From assembly GCA_964423925.1 (NCBI GenBank), contig CAYRGQ010000006.1:1-64000 (forward strand): 64,000 nt of DNA. Reading direction: 5' to 3'. The position numbers were made by a program, and so were the translations under genes. The notes beneath the pieces were generated by a model. The model was given only the letters and a program-made list of their open reading frames with translations. It ran no database searches and had not been told where the DNA came from. Shown here piece by piece: positions 26,158 to 34,303 of the stretch; position 1 is the first letter of the stretch; every line of letters begins with the position of its first letter. Origin of the DNA: CAYRGQ01 sp964423925. GTDB lineage: Bacteria > Bacteroidota > Bacteroidia > Sphingobacteriales > Sphingobacteriaceae.

Positions 26158-27705
26158 TTAAAACCAGCCGTTGCGCTGTCCGCGGCTTCGGTTAGCGGGG
26201 AAGGTAGGCTTTCCTTTGGTATTGACCTCGGGTGACCCCACTAGCGTCATCGCACACCGGAAACCAACCATCGAGCTTGATTCGGTTTGCTGCATGTGAC
26301 GCCGCGTAGCTGGGTTGAGCCAATAGGCACGGTCATTCCACGATCCTCCCTTATAGACGCGAGATTGGTTATTGACAAGGGTAGTTACACCGTATAATTC
26401 CTCAGGTGCACTATCGCCATAGCCACGTACGTCATGTTGGAAATCGGAACTCTGTTCCGCCGCGTCGCCGCGTTGCAGCTCTTCCCAGGTTTGCTTACGA
26501 GGTGCTTTGGCAGGCACGCGTATGGGGCGACCATACTGGTCTTTCGCCAAGATCCCGCGCTCGGGATCCTCATACTGTTTGTCAGTATAGACATTTCCTC
26601 GGAACGGGTTGAAATCGTCGAAGTCTTCGTAAGACAGTTGCCGGTAAACATCATTGACCCATTCGTTGACGTTGCCAGCCATGTTGTACAAGCCGTAGTC
26701 ATTAGGGAGGTAAGCGGTCACGGGCACGGTAATATCGCCGGCATCATTGAGGTAGCCAGCCACCCCCATGTTATCGCCTGCAGAAAGCTTGAAGTTAGCC
26801 ATAATCAGCCCCTGCGTACGTCGCTTGGACGATCTCACGCCGAGTCCATTCCAGGGATACACCTTGCCACTTTCTATATTGCCATACTCGGTATTCCCAA
26901 CCAGCCCTAACGCCGCGTATTCCCATTCGGCTTCCGTAGGGAGGCGGTAAGCCTGCTTGAGCACGCCATCTTCCATGCGTACCGGACGGCGGGCGCCATC
27001 AGCCGCCCCTGGCGAATTATCCTCCGGCATGCGCTCGCCGTCAATGCCCTCGCCCCTATACTGCCCGTTCAAGTAGATATCGGTATTAAACGGTTCGTTG
27101 GGACGACCCTGCCCCTCGGCCATGCTTCGGTAATCGAGCAACGCGCCCCGCTCACGCAGGATGTGCTCATTAACCCGATCTGTTCGCCACACAGCATACG
27201 CCTGTGCCTGCTCCCATGTCACGCCCACCACGGGATAGTCCTGATAGGCGGGATGCCTCAAATACAAGTCTACGTAGGGCTCGTTATAGGAAAGCGGATT
27301 CCGCCAAACTAGGGTGTCCGGCAATGCATTATAGTATAGTTCGCGATCATCGGGGAACGTATGGTTTAACCATTGCAGGTATTCCAGCCAGTCGGCATTT
27401 GACACTTCCGTTTCGTCCATGTAGAACGACGCCACGGTCACGCGCCTTTTTAGGTTGTCGTGCGCATAGGTGATGTCTTCGGTCAAGCTGCCACCCATTA
27501 CGAAGGTGCCGCCTTCAATCACCACCAGTCCGGGGCCGGGGCCTTCTTTAACTTTACGGTTAATCTGCAATCCACCATTGTATGGATCATTATAGGGCAC
27601 GCCGGTTTTAGACGATACGCCGTCGCGGTTTTTGCAGGAACTTGCCAATATACCCACGGTCACCAATAAAAGCAGTGGGATACAACAGGTTTTCAATATC
27701 TTCAT
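26158..27705 (-). CDS. gldJ: GldJ-type gliding/T9SS-associated lipoprotein (SUMF1 domain)
   Basis: 515 residues. The lipobox ASSC (Cys24) anchors it to a membrane. GPGLVVIEGGTFVMGG opens a formylglycine-generating-enzyme-like (SUMF1) domain, with DETEVSNADWLEYL, PVVGVTWEQAQAYAVWR, RLPTEAEWEYAAL, GNVNEWVNDVYR and YKGGSWNDRAYWLNP. Large inserts and the NDPYNGGLQI N-terminus fit GldJ rather than an enzyme. GldJ is required for gliding and stabilises GldK in Flavobacterium type IX secretion. No other gld or por genes are here, as is usual for gldJ. A GldK-like paralogue is the main alternative. Confidence 0.8.
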   Translation of the reverse strand: MKILKTCCIPLLLLVTVGILASSCKNRDGVSSKTGVPYNDPYNGGLQINRKVKEGPGPGLVVIEGGTFVMGGSLTEDITYAHDNLKRRVTVASFYMDETEVSNADWLEYLQWLNHTFPDDRELYYNALPDTLVWRNPLSYNEPYVDLYLRHPAYQDYPVVGVTWEQAQAYAVWRTDRVNEHILRERGALLDYRSMAEGQGRPNEPFNTDIYLNGQYRGEGIDGERMPEDNSPGAADGARRPVRMEDGVLKQAYRLPTEAEWEYAALGLVGNTEYGNIESGKVYPWNGLGVRSSKRRTQGLIMANFKLSAGDNMGVAGYLNDAGDITVPVTAYLPNDYGLYNMAGNVNEWVNDVYRQLSYEDFDDFNPFRGNVYTDKQYEDPERGILAKDQYGRPIRVPAKAPRKQTWEELQRGDAAEQSSDFQHDVRGYGDSAPEELYGVTTLVNNQSRVYKGGSWNDRAYWLNPATRRHMQQTESSSMVGFRCAMTLVGSPEVNTKGKPTFPANRSRGQRNGWF

Positions 27706-27724
27706 TACACGATGGTTATTCTAT

Positions 27725-27752
27725 ATACTGGCTTTGACATACTGGCTTTGAC
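27725..27752. repeat. Perfect tandem 14-bp repeat in the gldJ leader
   Basis: ATACTGGCTTTGAC occurs twice head to tail (27725-27738 and 27739-27752), between the predicted transcription start and the gldJ ATG. Confidence 0.85.
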
Positions 27753-27756
27753 TGGT

Positions 27757-27764
27757 CAAAAATA
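27757..27764 (-). promoter_or_regulatory. -7 box upstream of gldJ
   Basis: TATTTTTG on the minus strand, 51 bases before the ATG. No -33 TTG at the expected distance. Confidence 0.4.
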
Positions 27765-27975
27765 GCAATTAATCGCCAAGAACCGGCCGGCGAAAATGTT
27801 AAATCCGACAGGCCGGCTAAATCCAGGCGCTGGCCATCTAATACGCACAAAGACTATACCATTTGAGATTGTAGCATCGAATGCCTATGTTTGGAACAGC
27901 GGGAAGGCGATGCTGACGCGTCACCGCCCCTAAATGAATGGGCACCCGTTTTTCGTTTTTTTTAATTACTCGTAC

Positions 27976-28455
27976 ATGAAGATAAAAGTAGGATTTGGAT
28001 TTGATGTGCACCAGATCAAAGAGGGCCATCCGTTTATTCTGGGCGGCGCCCATCTCGACCACCCCGCAGGAGCATTCGGACACTCGGATGCAGACGTGCT
28101 TGCACATGCCATCTGTGATGCCCTATTGGGCGCCGCCAACCTCGAAGATATTGGCTACCATTTTCCCAACACGGACGAGCGATGGAAGGGTGCTAATAGC
28201 CTGGATCTTCTCCGGCGCTGCATCGAAATGCTGGCTGAGAAGGGCTGGACGCCCGGCAATATCGATGCAATGCTGTGTTTGGAAGCACCAAAAATCAAGC
28301 CCTACATTCCGGAAATGAAACGAAACATTGCCCGCGCCGCCGGGCTGGACGAAAGCGATGTATCTATCAAAGCAACGACCAATGAAACTATGGGCTTCAT
28401 TGGTCGCAAAGAAGGTGTAGTGGCGTACGCCGTGTGCCTGATTGAGAAAAAATAG
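27976..28455 (+). CDS. ispF: 2-C-methyl-D-erythritol 2,4-cyclodiphosphate synthase
   Basis: 159 residues, full length, from the ATG at 27976. It forms the cyclic diphosphate in the non-mevalonate isoprenoid pathway. Zinc ligands are visible at Asp10 and His12 (GFGFDVHQI) and His44 (SDADVLAHAICDALLGAA). GYHFPNTD and the C-terminal KATTNETMGFIGRKEG complete the active site. It converges on the DUF2218 gene with a three-base gap. No other isoprenoid gene is in the window. Confidence 0.96.
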   Translation: MKIKVGFGFDVHQIKEGHPFILGGAHLDHPAGAFGHSDADVLAHAICDALLGAANLEDIGYHFPNTDERWKGANSLDLLRRCIEMLAEKGWTPGNIDAMLCLEAPKIKPYIPEMKRNIARAAGLDESDVSIKATTNETMGFIGRKEGVVAYAVCLIEKK

Positions 28456-28458
28456 GAA

Positions 28459-28743
28459 TTACACCGCGTCCTCCCAGTTAATTTCCAAGGTCTCCTTATA
28501 GGCAAACTTAATCAGGTGGCGGTCGATTACGCCTTTAATCTTCTCAGCACCCTCGGCATGATGCGCGTCAACCTCAAAAGTCAGGGATTCGTCATCGGCG
28601 TGCATCAAGCAGACTCCGACCGGAAATACAGCTTTGCCGGTATTTCCTGAATACGTGGCTTCGATCTTATGGACAAAGTGCCTGCAGAGCTTCCCTATAT
28701 AACTAGCGCCTGCCTTGGTCGCTATGGTCATCGTTGTTTTCAT
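28459..28743 (-). CDS. DUF2218 family protein
   Basis: 94 residues. The sequence (KLCRHFVHKIEATYSGNTGK, PVGVCLMHADDESLTFEVDA, VIDRHLIKFAYKETLEINWE) matches the DUF2218 family. These are small proteins often found near siderophore or metal-related genes, with no established activity. Its first 41 bases overlap the end of the upstream MFS gene in another frame, so the two are probably translationally coupled. An internal ATG four codons on would shorten the overlap to 29 bases. Confidence 0.8.
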   Translation of the reverse strand: MKTTMTIATKAGASYIGKLCRHFVHKIEATYSGNTGKAVFPVGVCLMHADDESLTFEVDAHHAEGAEKIKGVIDRHLIKFAYKETLEINWEDAV

Positions 28744-29977
28744 CAGTGCCTAAATTACTGATTTTTCTACTGCTACGCAAATATCCGATCGCCAGCACCA
28801 CACTGGTCGCGGTCAGTACGGAGCCTAACAAAAAGGGCGCTCCTGGAAAATAAATCATGCCTTCCATCCGAGTGAAGTGCGAGAATAATGCCGTCATCAT
28901 GGGCGGCCCGATAATGGCAGTGAGGCTGATCACGCTGGTAAGCCCACCCTGGATCTGTCCCTGCTCGCTGGACGGTACCCGGTTTGAAATAATGCTTTGG
29001 ATAGCCGGTCCGCCGATGCCTGCAAACACGTAGGGCACAGCCGCAACGAATAGAATCCACGGATCTACCGCAAACGCCATCAAAGGCAGGGCCGCCGTAT
29101 ACAGACTCAATCCAAGCAATACGCTACGCTCGGCCCCGATTTTAGGGATGATAATCCGCAGCAGACCGGCTTGCACTATAGCCGCCAGTAGTCCCATAAA
29201 ACCAAGCGAAATCCCGACCATGCCCTCCGTCCAGCCGTAGCGTTCCATGGTGTAGTACGACCAAGTGCTCTGTACGGCGTGTGCCGCGATGTTGACCAAA
29301 GCGATACAGACCACTAGCGTGCCGATCTCAGGAAACTTCTGGATGTGACGAAATGAACCTACGGGATTGGCCTTTCGCCAACTAAACGGGCGTCTTTTTT
29401 CGGGCGGTAGCGATTCGGGGACGACAAAAAAACCATAAACACCGTTGATCAAGCTCAGCACCGCCGCCGCGAAGAACGGAACCCGGGGACCATAGTGGCC
29501 AAGCAGACCGCCAATAACCGGCCCGATGATAAAGCCAATTCCAAAGGCTGCACCCAACAACCCAAAATTCTGAGCTCGCCGATCAGGCGGACTAACATCG
29601 GCGATATACGCTGCGGCGACCGTGTGGCTAGCGCCTGTGATACCAGCCACCAAGCGCCCCGCGAACAGCCAAGCTACCGAGGGAGCCAAGCCCATGAGCG
29701 CATAATTGACACAAAAGCCAAGCAACGAAATCAACAGCACGGGCCGGCGCCCCAAACGATCGCTCAAATTCCCTAATACCGACGCGAAGAAAAACTGGGT
29801 GAAGGCATACGCGAACATCAGCCACCCGCCATACGTGGAAGCCTCGCTGAGTGTACCGCCCGTCAGCTCTTGAATCAACGTCGGCATCACCGGAATTATG
29901 ATGCCCAATCCGATGACGTCGATGACGACCGTAACCACAATGAAAAACAGAGCCCCCCGGCTCGCGGTATTGCCCAT
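28703..29977 (-). CDS. MFS drug-efflux-type transporter, TCR/Tet-like
   Basis: 424 residues with twelve membrane helices. VVIDVIGLGIIIPVMPTLIQEL and motif A (GNLSDRLGRRPVLL) match the tetracycline-resistance-type (DHA1) drug:H+ antiporters, and motif C is seen as LGAAFGIGFIIGPVIGGLLG. Chromosomal members often have unknown substrates, so no resistance is claimed. The ATG at 29977 (MGNTASRG) is preferred because the in-frame TTG at 29998 sits inside the -7 promoter box. The gene overlaps and probably drives DUF2218 and diverges from an M28 peptidase gene. Confidence 0.88.
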   Translation of the reverse strand: MGNTASRGALFFIVVTVVIDVIGLGIIIPVMPTLIQELTGGTLSEASTYGGWLMFAYAFTQFFFASVLGNLSDRLGRRPVLLISLLGFCVNYALMGLAPSVAWLFAGRLVAGITGASHTVAAAYIADVSPPDRRAQNFGLLGAAFGIGFIIGPVIGGLLGHYGPRVPFFAAAVLSLINGVYGFFVVPESLPPEKRRPFSWRKANPVGSFRHIQKFPEIGTLVVCIALVNIAAHAVQSTWSYYTMERYGWTEGMVGISLGFMGLLAAIVQAGLLRIIIPKIGAERSVLLGLSLYTAALPLMAFAVDPWILFVAAVPYVFAGIGGPAIQSIISNRVPSSEQGQIQGGLTSVISLTAIIGPPMMTALFSHFTRMEGMIYFPGAPFLLGSVLTATSVVLAIGYLRSSRKISNLGTDENNDDHSDQGRR

Positions 29978-29995
29978 AGTCCGTTTGAAGTTGCG

Positions 29996-30003
29996 CAAAG
30001 GTA
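29996..30003 (-). promoter_or_regulatory. -7 box of the Tet-like MFS gene
   Basis: TACCTTTG on the minus strand, 18 bases before the ATG at 29977. A TTG lies 23 bases upstream of the box, slightly too far. Confidence 0.5.
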
Positions 30004-30038
30004 ATCAATTCGTTGCCGACCGATATCAAAAGTTTGCT

Positions 30039-30046
30039 TACATTTG
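30039..30046 (+). promoter_or_regulatory. -7 box of the M28 peptidase gene
   Basis: TACATTTG, 40 bases before the ATG at 30087, with a TTG 23 bases upstream. It lies only 35 bases from the opposing -7 box, so the two promoters overlap. Confidence 0.5.
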
Positions 30047-30086
30047 GCCTAACAGGCTCTGACGCGTAGGACGCTACCCACAACAA

Positions 30087-31385
30087 ATGAAAATATTTTA
30101 CCTACTAACCGCTTCACTCTTCCTTTTGGGTTGTGTGAGCCGTAAGGCTACCCAGCAGGAAGTAACGGATATCGCTACCGTTACCCGCATCGTTCACACG
30201 CTGGCTGCTGACGCCATGGAAGGCCGCGCCTCCTTCACGCCCGGCATCGAACGGGCTGCAGCGTTTATCACGAGTGAATTCGAGCGCATCGGACTGGAAC
30301 ACTATGTTGACGATAGCTATAGGCAAACATTTCACGTCACCCGTATAACACCGGCGTACACTGAAGTGCTCTTGGACGGTGAAGCCGTAGAAAATGACCG
30401 GGTAATGGTCTCAAGCACCAATCCGGGGATCGCCTGGAACGACGATCCGGGCGTGGCCATGCTGGAAATTAAGACAGGCGAAGATTTTGCGGCTCGCTTT
30501 CGCGAAATTGCCACTGGAGGCCGCGATGCGTTAGTTCGCGTGGACACAAGCTTTGCCAGTTTGTTTGCTCGCTACAAGCGATTTACGGGAAACCCTCGCG
30601 TCCTTGGTCAAGCGCCTCCCTCGGCTGCCTCTATCGTGTTTGTACTTGGCGACGCAATGCCCCAGTCCTTCCGCGTTAACTTTACGAATACCATCGAGGA
30701 ACTCCCCTTATCCAATCTCATCGGCATCTTGCCGGGGCGTTCCAAGAAAGAGGAGATAGTTATTTTCTCCGCCCATTACGACCACATTGGCATTCTACCG
30801 GCCGTAGGGCAAGACTCCATTGCCAACGGTGCCGATGACAATGCGTCTGGTGTGTCGGCCGTGATCAGCCTTGCGGATTATTTCAAGCGTCGTGGCGACA
30901 ATGAGCGTACCTTGCTGTTCGTGGCCTTTACGGCGGAGGAGATAGGCCTCGTCGGCTCACGCTATTTTTCCGAACAAGCCGACCCAGATGCCATCGTAGC
31001 TATGGTCAATGTCGAAATGGTCGGCAAGGATTCTCGATTTGGTCCCAATGCCTTGTACGTAACGGGGTTTGATCAGTCTGATCTGGCTGAAATCATGCAA
31101 CGCAATGTGTCGGGAACGGAGTTTGCGTTCCACCCTGACCCCTATCCTACCCAAAACCTCTTTTACCGCAGTGACAACGCCTCCCTGGCGGCGGTGGGGG
31201 TGCCCGCTCATACGTTTTCGACCGTTCAAATCGAGCGCGACCAAAACTACCACACCGTAAAGGATGAGGTAGAAACGCTGAACATACAAAATATTTTGTC
31301 GTCGATCGAGGGCATCGCCATCGGTATTGAGAGTATCGTCATGGGTAAAGACACGCCCCGACGCGTACCCAAGCTGGAGCAATAA
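30087..31385 (+). CDS. M28-family zinc aminopeptidase, lipoprotein
   Basis: 432 residues with a lipoprotein signal (LLGC, Cys16). The metal ligands of M28 peptidases are in order: SAHYDHIG, NGADDNASG, FTAEEIGLVGS, VNVEMVG, and NYHTVKDEVETL near the C-terminus. The two-zinc aminopeptidase should act on peptides in the periplasm or at the outer membrane. A variable domain (about 100-200) sits before the catalytic part. A second, larger M28 peptidase with a different domain layout is at 42.1-43.7 kb. Confidence 0.92.
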   Translation: MKIFYLLTASLFLLGCVSRKATQQEVTDIATVTRIVHTLAADAMEGRASFTPGIERAAAFITSEFERIGLEHYVDDSYRQTFHVTRITPAYTEVLLDGEAVENDRVMVSSTNPGIAWNDDPGVAMLEIKTGEDFAARFREIATGGRDALVRVDTSFASLFARYKRFTGNPRVLGQAPPSAASIVFVLGDAMPQSFRVNFTNTIEELPLSNLIGILPGRSKKEEIVIFSAHYDHIGILPAVGQDSIANGADDNASGVSAVISLADYFKRRGDNERTLLFVAFTAEEIGLVGSRYFSEQADPDAIVAMVNVEMVGKDSRFGPNALYVTGFDQSDLAEIMQRNVSGTEFAFHPDPYPTQNLFYRSDNASLAAVGVPAHTFSTVQIERDQNYHTVKDEVETLNIQNILSSIEGIAIGIESIVMGKDTPRRVPKLEQ

Positions 31386-31464
31386 CCCGTTACCAAACCG
31401 TCTATTTAGAAAGACTTGTGTCCAGCTCGGACCCGTTTGTAATATCGATAACAACAAAAAACTG

Positions 31465-31472
31465 TACTTTTG
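31465..31472 (+). promoter_or_regulatory. -7 box upstream of the WbpM-like gene
   Basis: TACTTTTG, 36 bases before the ATG at 31509. The nearest TTG is 25 bases upstream, beyond the usual 20. Confidence 0.45.
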
Positions 31473-31508
31473 TGCGTCTACCTGCTAGGCTGACGCTTGA
31501 TTTAAGCT

Positions 31509-33473
31509 ATGAACGAATCGCGGCTACCTCTAACGAACAGGTTTCTACGGGAATATCCCCGCTGGGTTGTCCTCCTGATTGATTTAGTGATTGTATGGAC
31601 CACCTTCGTTTTCAGCTTTGTGCTGATTGCGCAATTTCGAACGGAATTAAGCCTCGAGGAAATGATGTCCCAATCCCTCCTCGCATTAACCGTCTACTTC
31701 CTTTCCTTTATCATTTTTCAACCCTTCCGAAGCATTATCCGCCGTACGGAACTGCGTGATTTGTTTGTGATCTCCAAGTGTATAACCGCCGCCTTTGCCG
31801 TGCTGTTCGTCTCCACTACCGTGGCGGGTATGTTGGCCGGCACTTCTGGGAATCAAAGTTTCCCGCCTTTCCTGCAGCATCTATTGGACACCTCCCAGAT
31901 TCAACTGCTGCTGCATGCGATGATGGCGTGTGCCGCCATGCTCGCCGCTCGCTTTGTCTACAAAGCTTGGTACCACAGCCGGTATTGGACGACTAAAGGT
32001 AACCAAATATCCGTCGTGCTCTTTGGCGCGGGCGACATGGGCAATAGTGCCTTTAACCTGTTGCATGCCGGCAGCCGAAACCGTTACCGCGTCGTGGCCA
32101 TCGTTGACGACAACCCAACCCGTATCGGCAAGCGAATTCAAGGCATCCCCGTACGTCCGCTCGACGAGTTGGACATGAATTTCCTCAAGCGGGTAGGTGG
32201 AGCACAGGAGCTGATCATTGCCATTGACAACCATGACCCCGAACGGCTGGAACGAATATCCGTACAAGCGGAACCGTTGCCACTCAAAATAAAAATCATC
32301 CCCAATTCGACCCGGATGCTCGAAGGATCCGTCGCTACGCGGCAAATCCGCACGCTCAAAATCAACGACCTCCTGGGCCGCAAAGCGATTGAACTGAACA
32401 ACCCGGTGGTGTATGAAGCCATGCACGGCAAAGTCGTGCTGGTCACGGGGGGAGCGGGTTCCATCGGGTCCGAATTGGTGCGCCAGATTATTCGCACGGG
32501 ATGCCAGCAACTGGTGGTACTCGACCAAGCCGAATCCCCTTTGTATGAAATACAGCAGGAGCTCCATCGCGAACACCTCGCTGACAAGGCGGTATTTGTC
32601 GTGGGCGACGTACGCGACTATGGGTTTACGGAGGCAATTTTTGAAGCGCACCGCCCACAGGTGGTGTTTCACGCAGCGGCGTATAAGCATGTGCCGCTGA
32701 TGGAAGTGAACCCATACGAAGCCATTCTGACGAATGTCGTAGGATCATGTAACGTGGCTGATCTCGCACACAAATACGGTGTGGAAAAATTCGTGATGAT
32801 TTCTACTGACAAAGCCGTAAATCCGACTAACGTGATGGGTGCCACCAAGCGGATAGCCGAAATCTATGTATCCGCGCTTAACAACGAATCCGAGACCGCA
32901 TTCGTCGTCACCCGCTTTGGGAACGTCCTAGGCTCTAACGGGTCCGTCATACCGCTATTTGAGAAACAAATCAAAGCGGGTGGGCCAGTGACGCTGACCC
33001 ACCCCGATATTACCCGCTACTTCATGACGATTCCGGAGGCTTGCCAACTGGTGCAAGAGGCTGGCGTCATGGGACGGGGCGGCGAGGTGTTTGTATTCGA
33101 CATGGGAAAACCGGTCCGAATCATGGACCTTGCCCAGAAGATGATCCGGCTAAAGGGCCTATCTTATCCGGACGATATCGATATCAAAATCGTGGGCTTG
33201 CGCCCAGGCGAAAAGATCAGTGAAGAATTGCTGGCAAACGACGAAAACACGTTGCGGACCTACCACGATAAAATTCTCATCGCTAAAGTGAATACGCACG
33301 ACCTCGACGAAAAAGCAGCCCAAATACGGGAGCTTTGCGCATTCGTTACAAAAGCGGAACCGTACGCCGACCGCGTCCGGCTTGTGGCCCTCGTCAAGGA
33401 CATCGTACCGGAGTACGTATCTAATAATTCGGAGTTTGGGACATTGGACGCGCCACGGCAACAACACGGATAA
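31509..33473 (+). CDS. UDP-sugar 4,6-dehydratase, WbpM/PglF type
   Basis: 654 residues. Four N-terminal membrane helices (about 18-150) are followed by a CoA-binding-like Rossmann fold (VVLFGAGDMGNSAF, about 169-182) and a short-chain dehydrogenase domain with VTGGAGSIGSE (about 312-321). The catalytic segment STDKAVNPTNVMGATK (432-447) has Met443-Lys447 in place of the usual Tyr-Lys, with Asp434/Lys435, the hallmark of the WbpM/PglF/CapD membrane dehydratases. It makes UDP-4-keto-6-deoxy sugars for surface glycans or protein glycosylation. No glycosyltransferases are adjacent. Confidence 0.93.
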   Translation: MNESRLPLTNRFLREYPRWVVLLIDLVIVWTTFVFSFVLIAQFRTELSLEEMMSQSLLALTVYFLSFIIFQPFRSIIRRTELRDLFVISKCITAAFAVLFVSTTVAGMLAGTSGNQSFPPFLQHLLDTSQIQLLLHAMMACAAMLAARFVYKAWYHSRYWTTKGNQISVVLFGAGDMGNSAFNLLHAGSRNRYRVVAIVDDNPTRIGKRIQGIPVRPLDELDMNFLKRVGGAQELIIAIDNHDPERLERISVQAEPLPLKIKIIPNSTRMLEGSVATRQIRTLKINDLLGRKAIELNNPVVYEAMHGKVVLVTGGAGSIGSELVRQIIRTGCQQLVVLDQAESPLYEIQQELHREHLADKAVFVVGDVRDYGFTEAIFEAHRPQVVFHAAAYKHVPLMEVNPYEAILTNVVGSCNVADLAHKYGVEKFVMISTDKAVNPTNVMGATKRIAEIYVSALNNESETAFVVTRFGNVLGSNGSVIPLFEKQIKAGGPVTLTHPDITRYFMTIPEACQLVQEAGVMGRGGEVFVFDMGKPVRIMDLAQKMIRLKGLSYPDDIDIKIVGLRPGEKISEELLANDENTLRTYHDKILIAKVNTHDLDEKAAQIRELCAFVTKAEPYADRVRLVALVKDIVPEYVSNNSEFGTLDAPRQQHG

Positions 33474-33481
33474 GGGCCGTC

Positions 33482-34216
33482 CTATCCGAAGACCCTAGCG
33501 CGAATAGCAGCCTCGGCTTCGGCCACCACTTCCTCGACGGGGCGCCCCGAAGGTTCAATCGGGGACAGTACTTCCCAAGACATAGCGATAAATGTATTGA
33601 GGGGAAACGCTCCGTATCGGACCATCTTCCACGAGTTGTTAATGGCTATGGGAACTACAAGCGTATCGGGTACTTTCTTGAGGATGGTAGCGATTCCGCC
33701 CACGTTAAACGCCTTCATCTGCCCAGTACGACCCCGCGTTCCTTCCGGAAAGATAAATGCCGACCAGCGCTTGCTCTGCATATTATTGGCGAGCTTCAGG
33801 ATTTCGGCTATGGATTGCTTCGAGTCCTTACGATCGATATTGGCCCCTCCCCCGTGCTTGAGGTTAAACGAGATGCTTGGGATGCCTTTCGCCAGCTCTA
33901 TCTTAGAAATGAACTTACCGTGGTGCCTGCGTAGATTGTAAATTAGCGGCGGAATGTCGTACATACTTTGGTGGTTAGATACGAACAAGATCGGCCGACC
34001 CACAGGAAGGGCCTGCTTGTTGGTGAAACGCACGGAATTCCCCAACAGGTAATACGCCGAAATCAAGAGTGCATTGAGCAATTCTACGGAGCGCTTGTGG
34101 GCACCATACCCCCCCCAGCGGAGGCACATCCATTGAATGGGGTGAAACACGACCAATAACAACCCGAAATAGAGGTAGTGGATTGGCGACAGGATATACC
34201 CAAAAACCTTTCTCAT
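33482..34216 (-). CDS. plsC: 1-acyl-sn-glycerol-3-phosphate acyltransferase
   Basis: 244 residues from the ATG at 34216. It transfers an acyl chain to lysophosphatidate to make phosphatidate at the inner membrane. NHQSMYD (His82, Asp87) is the HX4D catalytic motif, FPEGTRGR is motif III, and VVPIAINNSW fits motif IV. An N-terminal hydrophobic stretch (about 8-30) anchors it. It has its own -7 box at 34247 and ends eight bases from the convergent WbpM-like gene. Confidence 0.93.
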   Translation of the reverse strand: MRKVFGYILSPIHYLYFGLLLVVFHPIQWMCLRWGGYGAHKRSVELLNALLISAYYLLGNSVRFTNKQALPVGRPILFVSNHQSMYDIPPLIYNLRRHHGKFISKIELAKGIPSISFNLKHGGGANIDRKDSKQSIAEILKLANNMQSKRWSAFIFPEGTRGRTGQMKAFNVGGIATILKKVPDTLVVPIAINNSWKMVRYGAFPLNTFIAMSWEVLSPIEPSGRPVEEVVAEAEAAIRARVFG

Positions 34217-34246
34217 GCAATCGGTAATTAACAATTGAATAGCGGC

Positions 34247-34254
34247 CAAAGATA
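34247..34254 (-). promoter_or_regulatory. -7 box upstream of plsC
   Basis: TATCTTTG on the minus strand, 30 bases before the ATG, inside the coaBC-plsC gap. No -33 TTG at 20 bases. Confidence 0.5.
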
Positions 34255-34303
34255 AGATAAATGTCGCAGATGCGGTCGCACCCACAGTGGGTAGAAATGT
34301 ACG

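Noticed and set aside
28703..29977. A tetracycline-resistance gene
   Set aside because: The MFS motifs fit the TCR/Tet family, but the gene is in a normal chromosomal setting with no mobile element, and the family includes many transporters of other substrates.
31881..32690. A 269-codon open frame opposite the WbpM-like gene
   Set aside because: No recognisable motif and fully inside a well-supported dehydratase gene.
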